Assembly: GCF_000559085.1 (NCBI RefSeq)
Contig: NZ_JALN02000001.1
Location: 1,488,001-1,552,000, forward strand
Length of the DNA: 64,000 nucleotides
From: Mycolicibacterium aromaticivorans JS19b1 = JCM 16368
GTDB taxonomy: Bacteria > Actinomycetota > Actinomycetes > Mycobacteriales > Mycobacteriaceae
Reading direction: 5' to 3'
Shown here: positions 1-9,480 of the stretch, piece by piece
Numbering within the stretch: position 1 is the stretch's first letter
Layout of the letters: each line of letters begins with the position of its first letter
Made by a program: the position numbers and the translations under genes
The notes under the pieces: generated by a model
Told to the model about the DNA's origin: nothing
Databases searched by the model: none
Seen by the model: the letters and a program-made list of their open reading frames with translations, nothing else

Positions 1-1421
1 TCGAGGCCGACGAGATCTTGGCCCGGTTCGACCCCGACGACCTCGACGAGGGTCAGCTGCTGCTGTGGGGTGTTCCGCGGGCCTCGATCGTGTTCTGGTC
101 ACTCGGTGAGGTCACGCGCGCCTACGAGGTGATGGAGTTGCTGCGGAGCCGGGTCACCCATCCGGTCCTGCGGCCAATGGTCGACGCGGCCGACGCCGCG
201 TTCACAATCTTCGAGAACAAGCTGCCCGAAGGTCTGGCCAAGGCCCAGGCGGTGTTGTCCGATCCCGCGGCACCCGAACAGGCGGTCGAGACCGCCGCCT
301 TCGCGGCCGGGATGGCGATGCCGCTGGCCGGACGCGGCGATGAGTTCACCGCGATCATGGCGCGCTGCTTCGACACCCAGAAGTCGACCGACGGTCTGAT
401 CCGCATGCTCGCCCGGTATGGCGAGGTGCTCGCGCTGGTGCACACCGGCGAACTCGACAAAGCCGAGATGCACGCCGCGAACTACGCCGAGTTCTCCTCG
501 TCAGGAGAGTTTCTCGGCTGGGCGATCGCCAAGACGATGTCAGGTTTGGTGGCGACCTACCGGGGCCGGTTCGCCGACGCGATTCCGACACTCGAGCAGG
601 CGATGGCGGCATTCAACGCGGAGAACTCGCTGCCGTGGCGGTTGCCCGGCCGGCTGTTGCTGGCCCGCGCCTATGCCGGCCTGGGCAGAGCCGATGACGC
701 CGAGCGGGTACTGGCCGAGGCCGCCGAGCACGTCGGCCCCTCGGTCGCACTGTTCGACCCTCAGGTGTTGGTCAGCAAGGCGTGGATCGCCGCGGCTCGC
801 GGCGGGGGGCGCCGCGCGGTCGAGCTGTCCCGCGCGGCTGCCGACGTCGCGCACCGCAGCGGGCAGCTGGCGGTGGAGGCCGAGGCATTGCACGATGCGG
901 CCCGCTTCGGCGACCGCAGGCTCGCGAATCGGCTGCAGTCGCTGGTGGCGGGTGTCGATGGTCCGCTGCCGCAGCTGTATGCCCGTCACGCCGCAGCGGT
1001 GGCGGACTCCGACGGCGACGCGCTGGACGCGGTCAGCCTCGAGTTCGAACGCGCCGGACTGCTGCTGTCGGCCGCCGACGCCGCCGCCCAGGCGGCCGCG
1101 AGCCATAAGCAGCGCCATGACCGCCGCAGGGAGATCGAATCCGTAACGCGGGCAATGTGTTTGGTCGCCACATGCGGAGGCGCCTCCTCCCCCGCCATCC
1201 GGGCCGCGGCGCGACCGCTGCCGGTGACCGCGCGTGAACTCGAGGTCGCCGAGCTGGTTGCGGCCGGGCTGTCGAACCGCGAAATCGCCCATCAGCTGTC
1301 AGTTTCGGTGCGCACCGTGGAGGGACACGTGTACCGGGCATGCCTGAAACTCGGTGTGTCCGATCGCGATGGGCTCGCCGCCATCATCCGACCACGCGGT
1401 ACGCGCGATCCGCAGAGTTGA
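1..1421 (+). CDS. LuxR-family transcriptional regulator, C-terminal part (5' end outside window)
   Basis: The reading frame is open from the first base of the window, so this is the C-terminal part of a longer gene; the TTG at 18 is not a credible start. Most of the visible protein is alanine- and leucine-rich helical repeats, as in the TPR-like region of large LuxR (LAL/MalT-type) regulators. The last 65 or so residues form a LuxR helix-turn-helix, with the TARELEVAELVAAGLSNREIA signature pattern split as TARELEVAEL then SNREIAHQL, and RTVEGHVYRACLKLGV. It probably binds DNA in response to an unseen N-terminal ATPase or sensor domain. The gene ends 25 bp before the nucleoside hydrolase start, so the two may be cotranscribed. 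Confidence 0.85.
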   Translation, partial: EADEILARFDPDDLDEGQLLLWGVPRASIVFWSLGEVTRAYEVMELLRSRVTHPVLRPMVDAADAAFTIFENKLPEGLAKAQAVLSDPAAPEQAVETAAFAAGMAMPLAGRGDEFTAIMARCFDTQKSTDGLIRMLARYGEVLALVHTGELDKAEMHAANYAEFSSSGEFLGWAIAKTMSGLVATYRGRFADAIPTLEQAMAAFNAENSLPWRLPGRLLLARAYAGLGRADDAERVLAEAAEHVGPSVALFDPQVLVSKAWIAAARGGGRRAVELSRAAADVAHRSGQLAVEAEALHDAARFGDRRLANRLQSLVAGVDGPLPQLYARHAAAVADSDGDALDAVSLEFERAGLLLSAADAAAQAAASHKQRHDRRREIESVTRAMCLVATCGGASSPAIRAAARPLPVTARELEVAELVAAGLSNREIAHQLSVSVRTVEGHVYRACLKLGVSDRDGLAAIIRPRGTRDPQS

Positions 1422-1446
1422 CGCTCGGGCAGGTATCGTTACCGCG

Positions 1447-2520
1447 GTGAGCGTCGGGGATGACCAGCCTACGGCCCTGCCCGTTTTCGCCGATGTGGAC
1501 ACCGGCGTCGACGATGCGATGGCACTGGTGTACCTGCTGGCAAGCGCCGATGCCGACCTCGTCGGCATCGGCGCCACCGGGGGCAATGTCGACGTGGATC
1601 AGGTGTGCCGCAACAACCTCGGGTTACTCGAGCTGTGCGGAGCACCCGAGATCCCGGTGTCCCGGGGCGCCGACCAACCGCTGAGCGCCGCTATGCGCAC
1701 CGCCGAAGACACCCATGGCCCGGCCGGGTTGGGTTATGCCGAATTGCCGCTGCATCACCGCGAACTCACCAGCTATGACTCGGCCGAGGCCTGGGTCCGC
1801 GCCGCGCACGCCCTACCCGGGGAGCTCATCGGTCTGGTCACCGGGCCGATGACCAATCTCGCACTGGCTGTGCGTGATGAACCGAACCTTCCGTCGCTGT
1901 TGCGCCGGCTGGTGATCATGGGCGGGTCGTTCGACTACCGAGGCAACACCACTCCTGTTGCCGAGTGGAACATCAGCGTCGATCCGGAGGCCGCGGCAGA
2001 GGTGTTCGATGCGTGGGGGCGGGCCGCGGATGCCGATGCGATTGCCCCGCATCAGCTTCCGATCGTGTGCGGGCTGAACCTGACCGAGAACATCGCGCTG
2101 ACACCGAAGGTCCTGAGCCGCCTTGCCACCGCGGCAGACACCGCCACCACCGCGATGAGCGTGCTCGACGCGCGGGGCACCCGGTCGACGGCCGACAACC
2201 ATGTAATCCGCGCGCTCGAGGATGCGATGCGGTTCTATTTCGAGTTCCACTTCGACCAGGGCGAGGGCTATCTGGCGCATCTGCACGACCCGCTGGCGGC
2301 GGCGGTGGCACTCGATCCCGGGCTGATCCAAACACGCGCGACGACCGTGGACGTAGAGCTCACCGGAACGCTGACCCGCGGCATGACCATCGCGGACTGG
2401 AGCCGGCGGTGGGGCAGGGAATCCAACGCGCACGTCGGCGTCGGGGTCGATCCGGAGGCGTTCTTCGACCGGTTCATCGAACGGGTGGGTCCGTTCGCAC
2501 GGCGGCTGGCTCATTCGTAG
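1447..2520 (+). CDS. iunH: Nucleoside hydrolase (IunH/RihB type)
   Basis: This 357-residue protein hydrolyses the N-glycosidic bond of ribonucleosides for purine or pyrimidine salvage in the cytoplasm. The family's calcium-binding motif DVDTGVDDA lies near residue 16, and the later motifs VTGPMTNLA, GGSFDYRGN and EWNISVDPEAA are also present. The GTG at 1447 is chosen because it follows the regulator stop closely and puts the Asp motif at the usual distance from the N-terminus; an upstream in-frame start at 1354 would lie inside the preceding gene. The gene converges on imuB and their stop regions overlap by 10 bp. It corresponds in position to Rv3393 of M. tuberculosis. Substrate preference cannot be read from sequence. 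Confidence 0.9.
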   Translation: MSVGDDQPTALPVFADVDTGVDDAMALVYLLASADADLVGIGATGGNVDVDQVCRNNLGLLELCGAPEIPVSRGADQPLSAAMRTAEDTHGPAGLGYAELPLHHRELTSYDSAEAWVRAAHALPGELIGLVTGPMTNLALAVRDEPNLPSLLRRLVIMGGSFDYRGNTTPVAEWNISVDPEAAAEVFDAWGRAADADAIAPHQLPIVCGLNLTENIALTPKVLSRLATAADTATTAMSVLDARGTRSTADNHVIRALEDAMRFYFEFHFDQGEGYLAHLHDPLAAAVALDPGLIQTRATTVDVELTGTLTRGMTIADWSRRWGRESNAHVGVGVDPEAFFDRFIERVGPFARRLAHS

Positions 2521-4088
2521 ACGCCCTCCAGGTACCACCGGCGCTGCCGATAACACAGCAGCAGCGCGGCGCCGGGTTGGCCGTCCACCAGCACCTGAGC
2601 GCGTGCCGTGCGGCCGGCCCTGGGCTGTTGGCTCTGATCCCACCACCGCTCGTCCACCGACCACGGTCCGGCCCACCAGCTCAGCGCACCCTGGTAGTGG
2701 TGGCCCGTACCGTCCAATCGTGCAGGCTCGGCCGTGAACATCCCGCGAGCGGTGATCCGGACCGGATTGCCCTGAGCGTCAAGTAATTCCACCGGATCAT
2801 CCAGGATCACCACCGGCGCGGGCTCGGGGAGCCTGCCGGGCCACGGCCGGTCGGGGTCGGCTCTGGGCACCAGCTCGTCACCGAGCGGGGTCAACGTGAT
2901 GCGCTCGGCGGGACCACGGCCACCGGACAACACCGGCAGCTGGACGGCCTCCTGCCCCAGCAAGCCCTGCACCCGAACCAGCGCCCGGCGCGCCCGCAAC
3001 CGGTCCTCTTCTCCGACGCCACCCCACAGGGGTAGCTGAAGCGCTTCTGCGGAAACAACTTCCACCGGCTGCAGTCGAAGCATGGTCACCGGCGAGTTCG
3101 GGCGATCCTCAGGCCGGCGTCTGTTGAGCCAGCCGTCTAGCTGCCAGCGCACCCGGTCGGCGGTGGCATCCTCGGTCAGCGGTTCGGCGCAGCGCCATAC
3201 CCGGGTCAGCTCACCGCCGTTCGCGGTGACGGCATGGATGGCCAGCCTGGTGCATCCCACACCGGCAGCCTCCAGGCTGCGATGCAGGGCGCCGGCCAGC
3301 GTCCGGCCGGCGAATGCCGCTGCGTCGACCCGGTCGACCGGCGGGTCGCAATTCAGTACCGCATCCAGGTCGGCAGCCGGCTCACGGCCGGACGGCCCGC
3401 GTACCGGTTCCCCGCGGGCGAAGCGGTGCGCGGCCATCCCGTCGGCCCCGAACCGGGAAGCGACATCGCTGCGCGACAATTCCGCGAACTGACCGAGGTT
3501 GCGAATACCCATGCGCCACAACAAGTCAGCTAGTTCCTCCCGGCCAGGACCGGACAGGCTGGGCTCGCCGGACAGCTGACGGATGGACAGCGCCGACAGA
3601 AATCTGGCATCCCCACCGGGCTCGAGCACCCTACCTGCGCGGGCCGCGAAGACCGCCGTCGGCAGCTGATCGGCGATCCCCACCTGACATTCCGCACCGG
3701 CCGCGGCAACGGCGTCGACCAAGCGCTCAGCGGCGGCGGGTTCCGAGCCGAAGTAGCGGGCCGCGCCGCGAACTCCCAACACCAGCAGTCCCGGCCGCAG
3801 CACCTCGGCGCGGGGTACCACCTCGTCGACCGCAGCGGTCACCCCTTCGAAGTAGCGGGCGTCGCGGGCCGGGTCGGCGGTGACCACGTGCAGCTGCGGG
3901 CAGCGGGCTTGCGCCTCGCGCCGGCGCAGCGTGCGACGCACCCCGGCGGCGCGGGCGGCAGCCGAACAGGCGATGACGCGGTTGGCCAGGGTGACCGCGA
4001 CCGGGGCCGTCGCCGGCAGTCCGGCTGCCGCGGTCGCCGCGACCGCCGGCCAATCCATGCACCAGATCGCCAGCACCCGGCCGGTCAT
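2511..4088 (-). CDS. imuB: ImuB, catalytically inactive Y-family polymerase of the SOS mutasome
   Basis: This is a 525-residue Y-family polymerase homologue (Rv3394c type). In mycobacteria ImuB is the hub that links ImuA' and the error-prone polymerase DnaE2 to the beta clamp. The clamp-binding motif QLPLWG is visible at residues 351-356. The usual Y-polymerase acidic triad is not recognisable: the first motif reads WCMDW and the SIDE-type motif is replaced by LVLGVRG. This fits the family's known non-catalytic role. The ATG at 4088 follows the imuA' stop (4090) by one base, so the two genes are translationally coupled. dnaE2 is not in the window. Regulation is expected from the LexA box at 4812-4827. 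Confidence 0.95.
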   Translation of the reverse strand: MTGRVLAIWCMDWPAVAATAAAGLPATAPVAVTLANRVIACSAAARAAGVRRTLRRREAQARCPQLHVVTADPARDARYFEGVTAAVDEVVPRAEVLRPGLLVLGVRGAARYFGSEPAAAERLVDAVAAAGAECQVGIADQLPTAVFAARAGRVLEPGGDARFLSALSIRQLSGEPSLSGPGREELADLLWRMGIRNLGQFAELSRSDVASRFGADGMAAHRFARGEPVRGPSGREPAADLDAVLNCDPPVDRVDAAAFAGRTLAGALHRSLEAAGVGCTRLAIHAVTANGGELTRVWRCAEPLTEDATADRVRWQLDGWLNRRRPEDRPNSPVTMLRLQPVEVVSAEALQLPLWGGVGEEDRLRARRALVRVQGLLGQEAVQLPVLSGGRGPAERITLTPLGDELVPRADPDRPWPGRLPEPAPVVILDDPVELLDAQGNPVRITARGMFTAEPARLDGTGHHYQGALSWWAGPWSVDERWWDQSQQPRAGRTARAQVLVDGQPGAALLLCYRQRRWYLEGVYE

Positions 4089-4089
4089 G

Positions 4090-4776
4090 TCAGCTCACCC
4101 TGGACCGGGCGGCGCGACCGTGCGCCCTGACCGACAGCCGGACCCGACTGATACGACCACAGCCCGACACCGGGGCATCGCCACGACCCGCGGTGATCTC
4201 ATAACCGCGCACCCGCGCGTCAAGACGCATCGTCGCGCCTTGCCAGTCCCCCCGGGCAACCAGCAGGGTGCAACCCTTCTGCCGAGCCCGGGCCACCACC
4301 GCCCGCGCCCGGGTGGCGGTCACCGTCCGGCCGGCCAGCCCGAGCACAACCAGATCCATCCCGTCCATCAACACCGCGGCCACCTCGACGGGGTCGGTGC
4401 CCGGGTCCGGGATCATCGCCAGCCTGCTCAGGTCCGCACCCATCTCCACCGCGGCCAGCAGACCGAAATCCGGCAGTCCGACCACGGCCACATGTCCCCC
4501 GCCTGCCGTGACCGCCGCCGCCATACTCACCGGAAGCGAGAGCGCTCCTGATGCCACTGCGACTGCGCCGCGCGGCAACCCCGCAGGCAGATGTTCGGCC
4601 AGCGATTCAGGGACCGGCAGCAAACTTTCAGAGGCAGGAATGACCTCATCCGCCACATCCGTAACAGGTCGGGTGACGCCTACCTTCCCGGATACCGCCG
4701 CCATCTTGCGTCGCAGCTGTTCTAGCTGCTCAGCACGGTTGAGCTGACGTTCATCCAGGGCAATCGCCGCCGTCAT
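4090..4776 (-). CDS. imuA': ImuA', SOS mutasome accessory protein
   Basis: This 228-residue RecA/SulA-like protein corresponds to Rv3395c and is part of the DNA-damage-induced mutasome with ImuB and DnaE2. The sequence has an N-terminal charged helix ([14 protein letters not shown]), then a degenerate RecA-type core with [11 protein letters not shown] in the Walker A position and DLVVLGL as a Walker B-like strand. The start is placed at the ATG at 4776; a longer in-frame version reaching 5028 would run through the LexA box and into the aldolase gene and is rejected. It lies one base upstream of imuB. The gap to the start contains a near-perfect SOS box. Confidence 0.9.
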   Translation of the reverse strand: MTAAIALDERQLNRAEQLEQLRRKMAAVSGKVGVTRPVTDVADEVIPASESLLPVPESLAEHLPAGLPRGAVAVASGALSLPVSMAAAVTAGGGHVAVVGLPDFGLLAAVEMGADLSRLAMIPDPGTDPVEVAAVLMDGMDLVVLGLAGRTVTATRARAVVARARQKGCTLLVARGDWQGATMRLDARVRGYEITAGRGDAPVSGCGRISRVRLSVRAHGRAARSRVS

Positions 4777-4811
4777 CGGCCACCTCCAACCACGATCCCG
4801 ATTCACTGTGT

Positions 4812-4827
4812 TCGAATGTATGTTCGA
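4812..4827. promoter_or_regulatory. LexA (SOS) box upstream of imuA'-imuB
   Basis: The 16 bases TCGAATGTATGTTCGA match the mycobacterial LexA operator TCGAAC-N4-GTTCGA at 11 of 12 defined positions. The box is centred about 43 bp upstream of the imuA' ATG. It is also about 113 bp upstream of the divergent aldolase start, so LexA could in principle affect both, though only imuA'-imuB is a known SOS operon. Confidence 0.92.
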
Positions 4828-4939
4828 TAAGCCGAGTAAACACCCACCCACCGACAGCGTCAAGCGCGAAATCTCCCGGCTGTGCACCCAAGCTGACGGT
4901 GGTGACGCGGCCGAAATCGCACCTGGCACGATGCAGGGC

Positions 4940-5830
4940 ATGACGATCAACCGCGAACAAGCTGACAAGGTGGCCAAGGGAGCCGGCTTCATTGCCGCGC
5001 TCGACCAGAGCGGCGGTAGCACCCCCAAGGCGCTGAAGCTCTACGGCATCGCCGAGGACGCCTACTCCGGTGACGAGCAGATGTTCGACCTCGTGCACGA
5101 GATGCGCACCCGGATCATCACCAGCCCGAGCTTCAACGGCGACCGGATCATCGCGGCCATCCTGTTCGAAATGACGATGGACCGCGAGGTCGACGGTCGT
5201 CCCACGGCCGACTATCTGTGGAACGTCAAGAACGTCGTGCCGATCCTCAAGGTCGACAAGGGTCTGGCCGCCGAGGAGGACGGCGCCCAGGTGATGAAGC
5301 CCATCGACGGCCTGGACGCGCTGCTGGCCCGCGCGAGAGACAAGGGCATCTTCGGCACCAAGATGCGTTCGGTCATCAAGCTGCCCGGCGGTGGCCTGGA
5401 CGCCGTCGTCGAGCAGCAGTTCGCGATCGCTCACCAGATCCTCGGCGCCGGACTCGTGCCGATCATCGAACCCGAGGTCGACATCCACAGCCCGGAGAAG
5501 GCCGCCGCCGAAAAGCAGCTCAAGTCCGCGATCATCAGTCACCTCGGCGCCCTCGGTGACGACCAGCAGGTGATGCTCAAGCTCACCCTGCCCGACACCG
5601 ACGACCTCTACCACGAGCTGGTCGAGCACCCCAAGGTGATGCGGGTTGTCGCATTGTCCGGCGGCTACAACCGAACCGATGCCTGCGAGCGCCTGGCCCG
5701 TAACCACGGTGTCATCGCCAGCTTCTCCCGGGCGCTGACCGAGGGATTGACCGCCCAGCAGAGCGACGACGAATTCGACAAGACCCTGGATGAGGCGATC
5801 GCCGAAATCGCCGCCGCCTCAGCGACTTAG
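4940..5830 (+). CDS. fda: Class I fructose-bisphosphate aldolase
   Basis: This 296-residue protein cleaves fructose 1,6-bisphosphate by the metal-independent Schiff-base mechanism. The N-terminus [12 protein letters not shown] is typical of class I aldolases, and further family blocks are [18 protein letters not shown] and [10 protein letters not shown], the last carrying the candidate Schiff-base lysine. Two in-frame ATGs occur at 4931 and 4940; the second is preferred because an AGGG sequence sits just before it and the family normally begins at MTIN. It is transcribed divergently from imuA' and is followed by a strong intrinsic terminator at 5846-5894, so it is probably monocistronic. Confidence 0.93.
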   Translation: MTINREQADKVAKGAGFIAALDQSGGSTPKALKLYGIAEDAYSGDEQMFDLVHEMRTRIITSPSFNGDRIIAAILFEMTMDREVDGRPTADYLWNVKNVVPILKVDKGLAAEEDGAQVMKPIDGLDALLARARDKGIFGTKMRSVIKLPGGGLDAVVEQQFAIAHQILGAGLVPIIEPEVDIHSPEKAAAEKQLKSAIISHLGALGDDQQVMLKLTLPDTDDLYHELVEHPKVMRVVALSGGYNRTDACERLARNHGVIASFSRALTEGLTAQQSDDEFDKTLDEAIAEIAAASAT

Positions 5831-5845
5831 ATTTCCCGTTGAAAT

Positions 5846-5894
5846 AGCGCTGAGAGCGACGGCCCAGTCCGGACGACTGCTCTCAGCGCTTTTT
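5846..5894 (+). terminator. Intrinsic terminator of the class I aldolase gene
   Basis: A perfect 12-bp inverted repeat (AGCGCTGAGAGC at 5846-5857 with GCTCTCAGCGCT at 5879-5890) encloses a 21-nt loop and runs into TTTT. It starts 15 bp after the aldolase stop codon. It overlaps the 3' end of the convergent PPE-type gene by one base and may serve both. Confidence 0.9.
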
Positions 5895-6726
5895 CAATGT
5901 CCGTTCACCATGCGCGAGACGTCGTGCGCCCACATCTCCGCGTACAACGTCTCGGTGGCCACGATCGCGGGTGCATTGAAGCCCAGGATGTTCGCGGCCG
6001 TCAGCTGGACCAGCGTCGCCCGGTTGGCCGCGATCGTCGCCGGCGATGTTCCTGCGGCGAACGCCGACTCATAGGCCGCAGCCGCGGCCGCCGCCTGCGT
6101 GGCGGCACTCTCGGCTTGTGTCGCGGCGGCGGACAACCACCCGACATAGGGTGATGCCACCGTGGCCACGGCATGGGACGCCGGGCCCGCCAACGTGGTT
6201 GAGCCGAAAGTCGTGAACACCCGGTCGATGCCCTGCGCCGCCGCGTTCAGTTCGTCGGCGAGTCCGTTCCAGGCCGCCGCCGCCGACAGAAGCAGCGGGA
6301 ACCCGCTCCGCTGTAGAGCCGGTTGGAGTTCACCTCGGGGGAAACAGAGGTGAAATCGAAGACCGCTAGCCGCGCTTCATGGGAGAAGGTTTTAGCCTGC
6401 TCTTCGATCGCCTTGTGTTGCGCGGCGATTTCCGAGTCCTGCTCGGTCAAGGAAGTGTCGCCCACGACGTTCGCGCGAACGCCTGCAACGGCGCTGCGGC
6501 TCTTCGGCTTCGAGCCGGCCGTCGGCAGCGTGGTCACCGTGACCCCAGTCGAACGCGACGCCGGGCCCGCAGAGTGCTTCTGGTGATGGGCCGCGCCGGA
6601 CGAGCCCGTCCCGGCGCTGTCCGCGTGCGCGGTACCCGACCCGAAAGCCAGTACGGCGCCGGCGCTCAGGGCGAATAGCCCGGCACCGATCCAGAGGTAC
6701 AACTCCCGACGCGATTCGCTCACCAT
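5894..6726 (-). pseudogene. PPE-domain protein with N-terminal signal peptide, frameshifted
   Basis: Two adjacent frames together encode one PPE-like protein. The 5' frame starts at the ATG at 6726 behind GGGAGG. It encodes a signal peptide (hydrophobic core IGAGLFALSAGAVLAF, AHA-D cleavage site near residue 36), a low-complexity Ser/Thr/Ala linker, and then the start of a PPE domain with SVSPEVNSNRLYSGAGS. Near 6298 the frame breaks; a -1 shift restores LLLSAAAAWNGLADEL and continues through SPYVGWLSAAATQAE and EMWAHDVSRM to the stop at 5894. The protein would end straight after the PPE domain, with no C-terminal extension. The name-giving motif reads SPE. A canonical GSGPLL at the break would need 4 more bases. 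It is a real pseudogene or an assembly error. A Sec-type signal before a PPE domain is not usual. Confidence 0.75.
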
Positions 6727-6792
6727 GGAAACCTCCCGACCTGCGCCGACATCTGACACAGCAAACCGCACGCTAGCACAGGCGGGGCGCAA

Positions 6793-8361
6793 TCACTCCC
6801 ACTCGATGGTGCCGGGAGGCTTGCTCGTCACATCGAGCACCACCCGGTTCACCTCGGGCACCTCGTTGGTGATGCGCGTCGAGATGCGCTCCAGCACCTC
6901 GTAGGGCACCCGGGTCCAGTCCGCGGTCATCGCGTCCTCGCTGGACACCGGCCGCAGCACGATCGGATGACCGTAGGTACGTCCGTCGCCCTGCACGCCG
7001 ACCGAGTGGACATCGGCCAGCAACACCACCGGGCACTGCCAGATCTGGCCGTCCAGACCGGCCGACGTCAGCTCCTCGCGGGCGATCAGGTCGGCCCGGC
7101 GCAGGGTGTCCAGCCGGGACGCCGTCACCTCACCGACGATCCGGATGCCCAGCCCCGGACCCGGGAAAGGTTGGCGGCCAACGATGTCTTCCGGCAGTCC
7201 GAGCTCGCGTCCCACCGCCCGCACCTCGTCCTTGAACAGCAGGCGCAACGGCTCGACGAGCTTGAACTTCAGATCGGCGGGCAGGCCACCAACGTTGTGG
7301 TGGCTCTTGATGTTTGCCGTCCCCGTTCCGCCACCGGACTCGACGACGTCGGGATACAGCGTGCCCTGCACCAAAAATTCCACCGGATGACCGTCGGAGT
7401 CGTTCTCGGCGAGCAGGTCTCGCACCGAACCCTCGAACGCGCGGATGAACTCCCGGCCGATGATCTTGCGCTTGCCTTCCGGGTCATGCACACCCGACAA
7501 CGCCTGCAGGAAGCGCCCCTCGGCGTCCACCGTAACCAGGCGGGCGCCGGTGGCGGCCACGAAATCCCTTTGCACCTGCTCCCGTTCACCGGAACGCAGC
7601 AATCCGTGGTCGACGAACACACACGTCAGCCGGTCACCGATGGCGCGTTGGACCAGTGCGGCGGCCACCGCGGAATCCACCCCACCGGACAGACCGCAGA
7701 TGGCCTTGCCGTCGCCGATCTGCTCGCGTACCTGCTCGATCAGGCTCTCGGCGATGTTGGCCGGGGTCCAGCTCGCACCGATGCCGGCGAAGTCGTGCAG
7801 GAACCGGCTGAGCACCTGCTGGCCGTGGGGGGTGTGCATGACTTCCGGGTGGTATTGCACCCCGGCCAGCCGACGGGCACGGTCCTCGAACGCCGCGACC
7901 GGCGCACCGGAGCTGGCGGCCACCACCTCGAACCCCTCCGGGGCCGAGGTGACCGCGTCGCCGTGGCTCATCCACACCGGCTGCGAACCGGGCAGACCCG
8001 AATGCAGTTCCCCGCCAAGCACTTCCAGTTCGGTGCGACCGTACTCACTGGTGCCGGTGTGAGCGACGGTGCCGCCGAGCACCTGGGCCATGGCCTGAAA
8101 GCCGTAGCAGATCCCGAATACCGGCACATCGAGGTCGAAGACAGCCGGATCGAGTTGCGGGGCGCCATCGGCATACACACTGGCCGGTCCGCCCGAGAGC
8201 ACGATGGCCTGCGGATCCTTGGCCTTGATCTCCTCGACAGTCGTGGTGTGCGGGATGACCTCGGAGAAGACCCGGGCTTCCCGGACCCGACGGGCAATCA
8301 GCTGGGCGTACTGGGCGCCGAAATCGATCACCAACACAGGACGAGGCGAGGGGGACGTCAC
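6793..8361 (-). CDS. guaA: GMP synthase (glutamine-hydrolysing)
   Basis: This 522-residue enzyme converts XMP to GMP using ATP and glutamine, the last step of guanine nucleotide synthesis. The class I amidotransferase domain occupies about residues 8-200, with nucleophile Cys85 in GICYGFQ and the YHPEV histidine/glutamate motif. The ATP pyrophosphatase domain follows with the P-loop SGGVDSAVA, and the C-terminal dimerisation domain ends in the family's conserved PPGTIEWE. Length is normal. The guaB2 and guaB3 genes of the same pathway are 5-8 kb downstream in map order, as in M. tuberculosis (Rv3396c, Rv3410c, Rv3411c). Confidence 0.98.
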   Translation of the reverse strand: MTSPSPRPVLVIDFGAQYAQLIARRVREARVFSEVIPHTTTVEEIKAKDPQAIVLSGGPASVYADGAPQLDPAVFDLDVPVFGICYGFQAMAQVLGGTVAHTGTSEYGRTELEVLGGELHSGLPGSQPVWMSHGDAVTSAPEGFEVVAASSGAPVAAFEDRARRLAGVQYHPEVMHTPHGQQVLSRFLHDFAGIGASWTPANIAESLIEQVREQIGDGKAICGLSGGVDSAVAAALVQRAIGDRLTCVFVDHGLLRSGEREQVQRDFVAATGARLVTVDAEGRFLQALSGVHDPEGKRKIIGREFIRAFEGSVRDLLAENDSDGHPVEFLVQGTLYPDVVESGGGTGTANIKSHHNVGGLPADLKFKLVEPLRLLFKDEVRAVGRELGLPEDIVGRQPFPGPGLGIRIVGEVTASRLDTLRRADLIAREELTSAGLDGQIWQCPVVLLADVHSVGVQGDGRTYGHPIVLRPVSSEDAMTADWTRVPYEVLERISTRITNEVPEVNRVVLDVTSKPPGTIEWE

Positions 8362-8736
8362 GCATAGAGTCTAGTGCGCGCAGATCGCCCGGCCCGCTCG
8401 GCGGGCGCGGGTAGCGTTCCGCTGATGAAAGCCCTGCCGGCGGTGGCCGTCGTCGCCGGCGTGCCGGCGCGGCACCCCTCCAGCACCACCGCACGGCCGC
8501 TGACGGCCACCAGGCTGCCCTCCGCGTCGCCATTCCCCCCCGGGTCACGGGGTGACGCCGGCCAAACGCCAGGTCGAGGGGCGGCTGGTGCGCGCTCCGG
8601 CACCGCCGAGTCGCGGCACCGCGGCGGAGCTGTATGTCCACGGCGGGGGCGACGGACCGGCCGCCACAGCCGGGCCAGGAATGTTCTCGGGTAAGAACGG
8701 GAATGGACAGCGGGGGATCGACAAAGGAGACCGCGG
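8362..8736. other. 375-bp interval between guaA and pgmB; possible degenerate ORF
   Basis: No confident gene was found here. The interval must hold the guaA promoter and that of the pgmB-GH65 pair. A frame from the ATG at 8425 has strongly GC-biased third positions up to a run of seven C at 8535-8541, after which the same bias continues in the neighbouring frame to 8794. That product would overlap pgmB and resembles nothing I recognise, so it is not called as a gene. Confidence 0.4.
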
Positions 8737-9480
8737 GTGCTGGGACTGCCAGACGAGGTACATGCTTGCCTGTTCGACCTCGACGGCGTCTTGACCGACA
8801 CAGCCCGAGTGCACACCCGTGCCTGGAAGTCGATGTTCGACAGTTACCTCGAGCGACGCGCGCAACGCGCCCACACCGCCTTCGTCCCGTTCGACCCGGT
8901 GCAGGACTACCGCACTTACATCGACGGCAAGAAACGCCAGGACGGCGTGCGCTCCTTCTTGGCGAGTCGCAATATCGATCTGCCCGACGGCGACGAGTCC
9001 GACCCGACCACCGCCGAGACCATCAATGGGTTGGGCAACCGCAAGAACGCGCTGTTCCAGCAGATCCTGCAGAAGCAGGGTGTGGAGGTGTTCGACGGAT
9101 CGCGGCGCTATCTTGAGGCCGTGCACGCCGCCGGAGTTCCGGCGGCGGTGGTGTCGTCGAGCGCCAACACCGAACAGGTCCTCCGGATCACCGGCCTGGA
9201 CCGTTTTGTCCAACAGCGCGTCGACGGAATCACGATCCGTGACGAGAACCTGCGCGGCAAGCCTGCGCCCGATTCGTTCCTGCGCGGGGCTGAGCTTCTC
9301 GACGTCAAGCCGGCGAACGCTGCGGTGTTCGAAGACGCCCAGGCCGGCGTCGCGGCCGGCCGGGCCGGGAACTTCGGGTTCGTCGTCGGCGTCGACCGTC
9401 TGGGGCAGGCCGATGCGTTGCGGCGCAACGGCGCCGACATCGTCGTCACCGATCTCGCACAGTTGCTCGACTCCAAATGA
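8737..9480 (+). CDS. pgmB: HAD-family beta-phosphoglucomutase
   Basis: This 247-residue HAD subfamily I hydrolase most likely interconverts beta-glucose 1-phosphate and glucose 6-phosphate. Motif I is FDLDGVLTD (Asp14 nucleophile, Asp16 acid/base), motif II is VVSSSAN, and motifs III/IV are the GKPAPDSF lysine and FEDAQAG. The GTG start lies behind AAAGGAGA. The stop codon overlaps the ATG of the GH65 gene (ATGA), so the two products are coupled: the GH65 phosphorylase would release beta-glucose 1-phosphate, which this enzyme passes to glycolysis. It corresponds to Rv3400. Confidence 0.9.
   Translation: MLGLPDEVHACLFDLDGVLTDTARVHTRAWKSMFDSYLERRAQRAHTAFVPFDPVQDYRTYIDGKKRQDGVRSFLASRNIDLPDGDESDPTTAETINGLGNRKNALFQQILQKQGVEVFDGSRRYLEAVHAAGVPAAVVSSSANTEQVLRITGLDRFVQQRVDGITIRDENLRGKPAPDSFLRGAELLDVKPANAAVFEDAQAGVAAGRAGNFGFVVGVDRLGQADALRRNGADIVVTDLAQLLDSK

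Noticed and set aside
6285-6310. Programmed -1 frameshift in the PPE gene
   Set aside because: No X-XXY-YYZ slippery heptamer or downstream stem was recognisable; mutation or sequencing error is simpler.
6967-8367. 466-codon open frame on the plus strand
   Set aside because: It lies entirely antisense to guaA, whose protein is unmistakable; long antisense frames are common in GC-rich genes.
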